Source of the DNA: an uncultured Eubacterium sp.
Lineage (GTDB): Bacteria > Bacillota > Clostridia > Lachnospirales > Lachnospiraceae
Direction of reading: 5' to 3'
Length of the DNA stretch: 35,638 nucleotides
Assembly: GCA_948579355.1 (NCBI GenBank)
Contig: CAPAOV010000027.1
Coordinates: forward strand, 1 to 35,638
Part shown: one piece after another, positions 33,363 to 35,638 of the stretch
Layout: each line of letters opens with the position of its first letter
Numbering within the stretch: position 1 is the stretch's first letter
Translations under genes and position numbers: made by a program
Notes under the pieces: model-generated
Seen by the model: the letters and a program-made list of their open reading frames with translations, nothing else
Database searches by the model: none
What the model was told of the DNA's origin: nothing

Positions 33363-33986
33363 CTACCGTATATAATTCGTGCGAATCACCGGCTCTCTCT
33401 CCGGAAAGAGGATGCCCTTTTCCTTACCGGCTTCTATGCACCGCAGCAGCCATGCCATATTGTTTCCAAGAGTACGCATCGTCTGCATTCCCTCCTCATC
33501 CTTTACAACCTCTTCGGCATTGCTTCCATGAACCTGATTCCAATATTGAGAGGACACAACCGGCATATTATTAATCGTATAATACTTATTTATCTGGTCG
33601 AACGTTGCACTGGCTCCCCCGCGCCGGCAGCTGACAACAGTCGCCGCCGGTTTACCTGCCATCTTGGCGCCGCCGGAATAAAAGGCACGGTCCATAAAGG
33701 ACGTAAGCGCTCCCGACGCTGCCGCATAATGCACTGGAGTTCCAAAGATATAACCGTCCGCCTGCGCCGCTTTTTCTACAAAGTCATTGACAATATCCTT
33801 GCGGAAACACCCCTCTCCTTTCTTCGCACATGCGCCACAGCCGATACATCCGGCTATCTCTCCGACACCTAGCCAGATAATTTCTGTATCGATACCATTT
33901 TTCTCAAGCGCTCCCGCTACTTCCCGAAGTGCCGTATATGTACACCCCTCTTTGTGCGGACTGCCATTCACTAATAATACTTTCAT
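33363..33986 (-). CDS. Flavodoxin-family NADPH-dependent FMN reductase, iron-sulfur flavoprotein-like
   Basis: Flavoprotein of 207 residues. The FMN phosphate loop is VNGSPHKEGCT (7-16). A cysteine cluster CIGCGACAKKGEGC (47-60) in the position of iron-sulfur flavoproteins may bind a cluster. FGTPVHYAAASGALTSFMDR and CRRGGASATFDQINKYYTINNMPVVSSQYWN are typical of the family. The start at 33986 is chosen because AGGAGG lies 8 nt upstream; an ATG two codons earlier is too close to it. Electron donor and acceptor are unknown. Confidence 0.9.
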   Translation of the reverse strand: MKVLLVNGSPHKEGCTYTALREVAGALEKNGIDTEIIWLGVGEIAGCIGCGACAKKGEGCFRKDIVNDFVEKAAQADGYIFGTPVHYAAASGALTSFMDRAFYSGGAKMAGKPAATVVSCRRGGASATFDQINKYYTINNMPVVSSQYWNQVHGSNAEEVVKDEEGMQTMRTLGNNMAWLLRCIEAGKEKGILFPEREPVIRTNYIR

Positions 33987-34047
33987 TTCCATAACCTCCT
34001 GCTGTTTTTATTCCGTAAATCCTGACTCCCCGGACGGGGCAGAATTT

Positions 34048-35106
34048 TTACTGCACTGTAACACTTACATTATATTTTCCTGCCACATAATTATGATAGT
34101 TATACAAATATAAATGCGTGACTGTGATTTTTGCCGTGCCTTTTTTCTTTGCCGTAACAACACCATAATCATCTACCGCTGCCACTTCAGGATTAGAGGA
34201 ACGGTACTGTAACCCGTCTGACAAAAGAGTATACCATACCTGTTCCGTTTTAAAATGTGTGACAAGCGTATGGCGATTTCCTTTTAAAATCTCTATCTGT
34301 TTTGTATCCGGCTGAATTTCATCAATCGCACGGTACGGTATCTGCTGTTTCCCAGCGTCCGGCTCATCTTTCAAGCGGCTGTCAACAAAGAGTTCATAAT
34401 GTGCCTCTTTCTCTGACGGATCCTTTACTTTCTTCATATACGGTAACATAACAACTCGCGCTTTACACTTTTTAAACGCCCCTGCTCCAATATAATTTAC
34501 CCACTTAGGAATTTTCAATTTCTTTATTGACTTACATCCCTCAAAGGCATGGTCATTAATTTCCATCAGCTTTTCAGGCAGGGTAACTGACTTGAGATTT
34601 TTACAGTTCGCAAAAGCATAGGAGTCAATAACCGCTACTTTATTGGGAACACGATATCTTTTCGCTTTCTTCCCCCGAGGATAAACGTTGAGCCAGAGAC
34701 CACCCATATAGTCGTGGAACAGGATTCCCTTTTCACTGTAACTGTCGCGGGTATTCTTTTTCATCTGCACCGATTTCAAATTAGGCAGAGAGGCAAACTC
34801 TCCCCCATATCCAAAATACTCTTTCAACGTAATCTTTTTAATCTTTTTGGGATGCTTAAAACGAGAGGGTAACGCCTCTACCCACAGATGGCCAATCTTT
34901 GCTGGTATTTTTACATGAGCTGCCGAACCATTATAAGCGTCAAGATGGGCAACTGTCCGTATGGCACAGTCCCCTTTTTTATAAATGGAATATGTAAAAT
35001 CTCTCTTTTTAAGTCCTTTCTTTACAACCCTTATCCTTGCGTCTGCCATATGCGTGGATGACAATACAAGGGAAAGCACCAAAAACATTGCCGCAGCCTT
35101 TTTCAT
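34048..35106 (-). CDS. Secreted BspA-like leucine-rich-repeat protein with Ig-like domain
   Basis: Probable exported or surface protein of 352 residues. The signal peptide is MKKAAAMFLVLSLVLSSTHMADA (1-23). LRR_5/BspA-type repeats lie in the middle (IDSYAFANCKNLKSVTLPEKLMEINDHAFEGCKSIKKLKIPKWVNYIGAGAFKKCK), with a weaker repeat before them. The C-terminal 85 residues resemble a Big_2 Ig-like domain (LQYRSSNPEVAAVDDYGVVTAKKKGTAKITVT). No sortase signal or membrane anchor is seen. The start at 35106 has GGAGG 5 nt upstream; a longer reading overlaps the phosphatase gene 14 bp away, which is probably co-transcribed. Confidence 0.88.
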   Translation of the reverse strand: MKKAAAMFLVLSLVLSSTHMADARIRVVKKGLKKRDFTYSIYKKGDCAIRTVAHLDAYNGSAAHVKIPAKIGHLWVEALPSRFKHPKKIKKITLKEYFGYGGEFASLPNLKSVQMKKNTRDSYSEKGILFHDYMGGLWLNVYPRGKKAKRYRVPNKVAVIDSYAFANCKNLKSVTLPEKLMEINDHAFEGCKSIKKLKIPKWVNYIGAGAFKKCKARVVMLPYMKKVKDPSEKEAHYELFVDSRLKDEPDAGKQQIPYRAIDEIQPDTKQIEILKGNRHTLVTHFKTEQVWYTLLSDGLQYRSSNPEVAAVDDYGVVTAKKKGTAKITVTHLYLYNYHNYVAGKYNVSVTVQ

Positions 35107-35120
35107 AGTGACCTCCATCT

Positions 35121-35585
35121 TCAAATTATATTGTTTTCTTCGAGATAACGCAAAAAATCTTCGCACCCCCCGCATACATCCTCATATGTCTCATCAAAAT
35201 TACCCGTATACCACGGGTCTGCTATGTCTCTGCCATCGCCGCCAAAAGCGAGCAGTTTATATATTTTGCTGTCCGGATCACCGCCAAATATACTGTTCAT
35301 GTTTCTTATATTCCATGTATCCATGCCGATTATATAATCATATTCAGCATAATCCCGTCGGGTAATCTGGCTGGCGCGGTGGGGTATTACTGGAATCCCT
35401 ATTTCATTCATTTTGCGTACAGTTCCACGGTGTGGGGTGTTCCCCAACTCTTCCGTACTGGTCGCTTTGGAATCAATGGTAAACTGCTCCGCAAGTCCCC
35501 GTTTGTTCACCATATCCTGAAAAACAAACTGAGCCATAGGGGATCTGCAAATATTGCCATGGCAGACGAATAGTATCTTAATCAT
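35121..35585 (-). CDS. Low-molecular-weight protein tyrosine phosphatase
   Basis: Cysteine phosphatase of 154 residues. The P-loop C(X)5R is C8-R14 in VCHGNICRSPMA, and the general acid is D123 in ADPWYTG. GMDTWNIRNM matches the conserved substrate-side loop. Bacterial relatives often act on capsule tyrosine kinases or arginine phosphate, but no kinase is nearby. CAAGGAG precedes the start. The promoter lies beyond or near the right edge of the window. Confidence 0.95.
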   Translation of the reverse strand: MIKILFVCHGNICRSPMAQFVFQDMVNKRGLAEQFTIDSKATSTEELGNTPHRGTVRKMNEIGIPVIPHRASQITRRDYAEYDYIIGMDTWNIRNMNSIFGGDPDSKIYKLLAFGGDGRDIADPWYTGNFDETYEDVCGGCEDFLRYLEENNII

Positions 35586-35638
35586 ATCTCAAAAACTCCT
35601 TGTATTTACTGTATTTCCTTGATTTATCGGCTTTTCCT

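Noticed and set aside
34025..34050. GC-rich hairpin CCCCG/CGGGG after the leucine-rich-repeat gene
   Set aside because: Stem of about 5 bp and no T-tract on the minus strand, so not called as a terminator.

Overview
The window reads as a chromosomal segment of a low-to-moderate GC Gram-positive anaerobe, most likely a Lachnospiraceae-type clostridium. The basis is gene content and synteny: rho-rpmE-DUF1385-prmC-prfA, a T-box-controlled thrS, DUF4364, CPBP and BspA-like proteins, a GH30 xylanase, and strong AGGAGG ribosome binding sites. No species call is possible from sequence alone. No rRNA, tRNA, CRISPR array, phage or transposase gene was seen.

Layout, left to right (almost everything is on the minus strand, so transcription runs right to left). 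1-1.7 kb: the 5' part of thrS, which lacks the usual N-terminal TGS domain, behind a T-box leader. 1.7-3.5 kb: secreted GH30 glucuronoxylanase with a ricin-type carbohydrate-binding module. 3.6-6.3 kb: a membrane-fusion protein and a MacB-like permease with no ATPase gene between them. 6.3-12.3 kb: a colinear run nfeD, SPFH protein, argF, citrate synthase, small unknown protein, coaX, dusB. 12.4-23 kb: rho, rpmE, DUF1385, prmC, prfA, MATE exporter, membrane diguanylate cyclase, KtrB/KtrA potassium uptake, SpoU methyltransferase, with several overlapping start/stop codons. 23.6-28.7 kb: UDP-sugar pyrophosphorylase, divergent malic enzyme and DUF4364 regulator, M23 peptidase and lytic transglycosylase. 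29.3-35.6 kb: an HTH-aminotransferase fusion, CPBP protease, argH, flavodoxin-like reductase, leucine-rich-repeat protein and a low-molecular-weight tyrosine phosphatase.

The most unusual feature is a pair of non-coding fold-back elements (about 511 and 558 bp) at 23118-23628 and 28771-29328. Each is a large imperfect inverted repeat whose arms meet at an AT-rich 27-nt loop. The second copy is intact: it has perfect 23-bp terminal inverted repeats and is flanked by TA on both sides, like a MITE mobilised by an IS630/Tc1-mariner-type transposase. The first copy lacks its right terminus. The arms lie in the same orientation in the two copies, but the central loop is inverted (26 of 27 bases match only after reverse complementing). 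Both copies sit within a few bases downstream of a stop codon.

Other points for a second look are the XRE-type HTH fused to an alanine-aminotransferase-like enzyme with a likely TTG start, a three-hairpin intergenic repeat upstream of the DUF1385 gene, and several junctions where a promoter is embedded in or abuts the preceding gene's terminator.
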